A stretch of DNA of 7,634 nucleotides from Parvularculaceae bacterium (GTDB lineage Bacteria > Pseudomonadota > Alphaproteobacteria > Caulobacterales > Parvularculaceae): contig SHAI01000124.1 of the NCBI GenBank assembly GCA_004213235.1, forward strand, positions 1 through 7,634. The letters run 5' to 3'. This document shows, piece by piece, positions 6,183-7,634 of the stretch; position 1 is the first letter of the stretch, and each line of letters begins with the position of its first letter. A program made the position numbers and the translations under genes. The notes beneath the pieces were generated by a model. That model ran no database searches and was not told the origin of the DNA. It saw nothing but the letters and a program-made list of their open reading frames with translations.

Positions 6183-7264
6183 TAAACGGAACGTACCGAC
6201 AGCCATTCGTCGAGTTTCGGCCAAAGCCTGAGCACAGCATTCGGCCCTGCCACCAGACTGATATGCCCGCCCTTCAAGACCAGTTCCTGCTTATCTTCCG
6301 AACCCGCCAATTGCACGAGAGGTTCACTTGCAGCCCGCGGAATAATGTGATCATGCGCCGCAACAGCATGCAGGAGTGGCACTTTTATATTGCCAATATC
6401 GGCACGTTTACCACCGACCATTAACTCGCCCTTGAAAAGGTTATTGTTCCACATCAGCTCTTTTGTCGTCTGACGGAAATATTCCCCCGCGAGGGGGAGG
6501 GTTTCATTCGCCCAGCGATCGAATTTTCTGTAGGTTTCGACAAATTCGTCGTTCCACATATTTTCCCAAAGCTGGATACGCGACATCGATTTCCCCATTG
6601 GCCGCAGCATGTCAAACGACGTCATGATGAGGTCAGGTGGCACATTACCTACAGTATCAACGAGCCGATCAACATCCATATATTCAGGGTTCGACCAAAT
6701 GCTAAACAGTCCCATCTCATGCCAGTTGATGGGCGTTGTGAAGCAGATCAGATTCTTCATCGGCCCATCTGCATGGGTCGCCGCGTAGATGACCGACAAT
6801 ACGCCGCCCATGCAATAACCGATAATGCTGACGTCTTCTTCGCCTGTCTTTTCCTGAATGACGCGAATGCAGGATGGAATGAAGTCTTGGGTGTAGTCGT
6901 CAAGGCTCAGGCGCTTTTCCTCCGGACGGGGAGGATCCCAGTCAATGACGAAAACGTCATAGCCGTTCTTGACGAGGAACTCGATGAAACTAGCCCCTTT
7001 GGCCATATCCAGAACGTAAGATCGATTGGTCGTTGCCATAACGATCAAGACCGGAATGCGGTAAAGCTCGTCCGACTGGGCGCGATAATGATAAAGGTTC
7101 AGCGTGCCCCGCTTGTATATTGTTTCCTTGGGGGTCAAACCGACCGCTGGCGCGGAAGAAGCAAAATACTCGACACCTTTGATGTTGCGCTGAATCGTCC
7201 GGTCCACGAGCCGGCGCATCCGATCACTTAATTCGTTAGGCTTTTTTTTCTCGTTGGCGGCCAT
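6182..7264 (-). CDS. phaC: Class III-type poly(3-hydroxyalkanoate) synthase subunit PhaC
   Basis: The catalytic subunit polymerises (R)-3-hydroxyacyl-CoA into PHA at the granule surface. At 360 residues it has the size of class III/IV PhaC (Allochromatium vinosum PhaC is about 355), much shorter than class I/II enzymes. The lipase-like box has cysteine as nucleophile, GYCMGG with C151. The other catalytic residues are D305 in AAHDHIIPR and H334 in KGGHISLVAG. These lie within three residues of the known class III C149/D302/H331. Other family stretches are MATTNRSYVLD (76-86), YDVFVIDWDPPRPEEKRLSL (102-121), FTTPINWHEMGLFS (175-188) and a Trp-rich region at 233-251. The gene starts 39 bases after the PhaE-like gene, its expected partner. 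The ribosome site is weak (GGGTG about 5 bases before the ATG), consistent with coupling. Class III is preferred over class IV because of the partner. Confidence 0.95.
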   Translation of the reverse strand: MAANEKKKPNELSDRMRRLVDRTIQRNIKGVEYFASSAPAVGLTPKETIYKRGTLNLYHYRAQSDELYRIPVLIVMATTNRSYVLDMAKGASFIEFLVKNGYDVFVIDWDPPRPEEKRLSLDDYTQDFIPSCIRVIQEKTGEEDVSIIGYCMGGVLSVIYAATHADGPMKNLICFTTPINWHEMGLFSIWSNPEYMDVDRLVDTVGNVPPDLIMTSFDMLRPMGKSMSRIQLWENMWNDEFVETYRKFDRWANETLPLAGEYFRQTTKELMWNNNLFKGELMVGGKRADIGNIKVPLLHAVAAHDHIIPRAASEPLVQLAGSEDKQELVLKGGHISLVAGPNAVLRLWPKLDEWLSVRSV

Positions 7265-7303
7265 AGGTCACCCAACCCTTCGTAACACGGTATTTCAGAA
7301 ATA

Positions 7304-7634
7304 TCATGATGCCGACTTTTTCGTCGCTTTTTTCGTCGTTTTCTTTGCGGGCGCTGCAGCGCTCTTCGTTGGCGGGCGTTTCGTGCGTGGCGGGCGCGGC
7401 GTCGTATCCGCCTCAGCCGGTGCGATGCGCCGTAGCATATCCTCAATCCGCACCAGACGTTCGTCCATCAGGATGACGCGCTCACCCAGCGCGGAAATAT
7501 CTTCCCGGCTTGGCATATTGAACATCGCCAATTGGCGCGACATGTGGCCGGACATCCCCTGTTGCATTTTGAGCTGCAGCGCAGAAGCAAAATTCGCCGT
7601 TTTCGCAAACTCTTCCGTCCCCATTACCGCAGTC
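7304..7634 (-). CDS. phaE: PhaE-like PHA synthase subunit, C-terminal end, cut by window edge
   Basis: At least 109 codons are open to the window edge. The ATG at 7622-7624 has no ribosome site in the 10 visible bases and the frame continues upstream, so I read it as internal. PhaE has no active site. It forms a complex with PhaC and activates it. The match is to the PhaE C-terminus: a helix ending MSRQLAMFNMPSREDISALG, where the NMPSREDI part corresponds to the usual LPTRxEVD signature, followed by a short coiled coil (ERVILMDERLVRIEDMLRRI). The subunit then carries a proline/lysine tail of about 40 residues (PRPPRTKRPP... PAKKTTKKATKKSAS), which typical PhaE lacks. Place directly upstream of phaC supports the call. 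A phasin or class IV PhaR-like subunit is the alternative, since the N-terminal bulk is not visible. Confidence 0.72.
   Translation of the reverse strand, partial: TAVMGTEEFAKTANFASALQLKMQQGMSGHMSRQLAMFNMPSREDISALGERVILMDERLVRIEDMLRRIAPAEADTTPRPPRTKRPPTKSAAAPAKKTTKKATKKSAS

Noticed and set aside
6168..6224. Longer acetyltransferase start inside phaC
   Set aside because: The ATG at 6167 has a good ribosome site at correct spacing. The extra 19 residues only reuse phaC coding sequence.
6719..7231. Plus-strand open frame of 170 codons inside phaC
   Set aside because: It is antisense to phaC, which has all its catalytic residues. No domain or ribosome site supports the reverse frame.

Overview
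The window looks like chromosomal DNA of moderate GC from a proteobacterium, most likely an alphaproteobacterium. The reasons are a Phasin_2-type granule protein, a C-terminal helix-hairpin-helix (HhH) module of the kind I know from alphaproteobacterial L21 and NuoE tails, and a family S46 peptidase together with a two-subunit PHA synthase. The genus cannot be read from this. No tRNA, rRNA, CRISPR array, insertion sequence or phage gene is visible.

Layout. Positions 1-803 (minus) hold the N-terminal part of a secreted S46 dipeptidyl-peptidase, cut by the window edge. Positions 804-1296 are a 493-base divergent intergenic region with A/T tracts, an AT-rich palindrome and spaced direct repeats. 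Positions 1297-4514 (plus) form a three-gene set: a wax ester synthase/diacylglycerol acyltransferase (WS/DGAT) with an added C-terminal HhH domain, an alpha/beta hydrolase 14 bases later, and a lysine/alanine-tailed phasin 57 bases after that. A strong Rho-independent terminator at 4546-4577 closes it. From there the genes converge on the minus strand. Read 5'->3' on that strand, they are a PhaE-like subunit (its C-terminal end only), class III-type phaC, a GNAT acetyltransferase 14 bases after phaC, a 212-base gap with a perfect TGC-rich inverted repeat, and a second, different alpha/beta hydrolase whose stop codon overlaps the U-tract of the terminator.

How the genes fit together. The window is a carbon-storage locus. 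One arm would make and turn over neutral lipids (WS/DGAT plus hydrolase) and supplies a granule-coat protein. The opposing arm would make polyhydroxyalkanoate (PhaE and PhaC). Two granule-associated products, the phasin at its N-terminus and the PhaE-like subunit at its C-terminus, carry very similar KKTT/ATKK lysine tails. The WS/DGAT carries a basic linker and an HhH module. These three add-ons raise the possibility, as inference only, that storage bodies here are tethered to nucleic acid or to one another. The acetyltransferase translated right after phaC is a candidate modifier. The S46 peptidase appears functionally unrelated.
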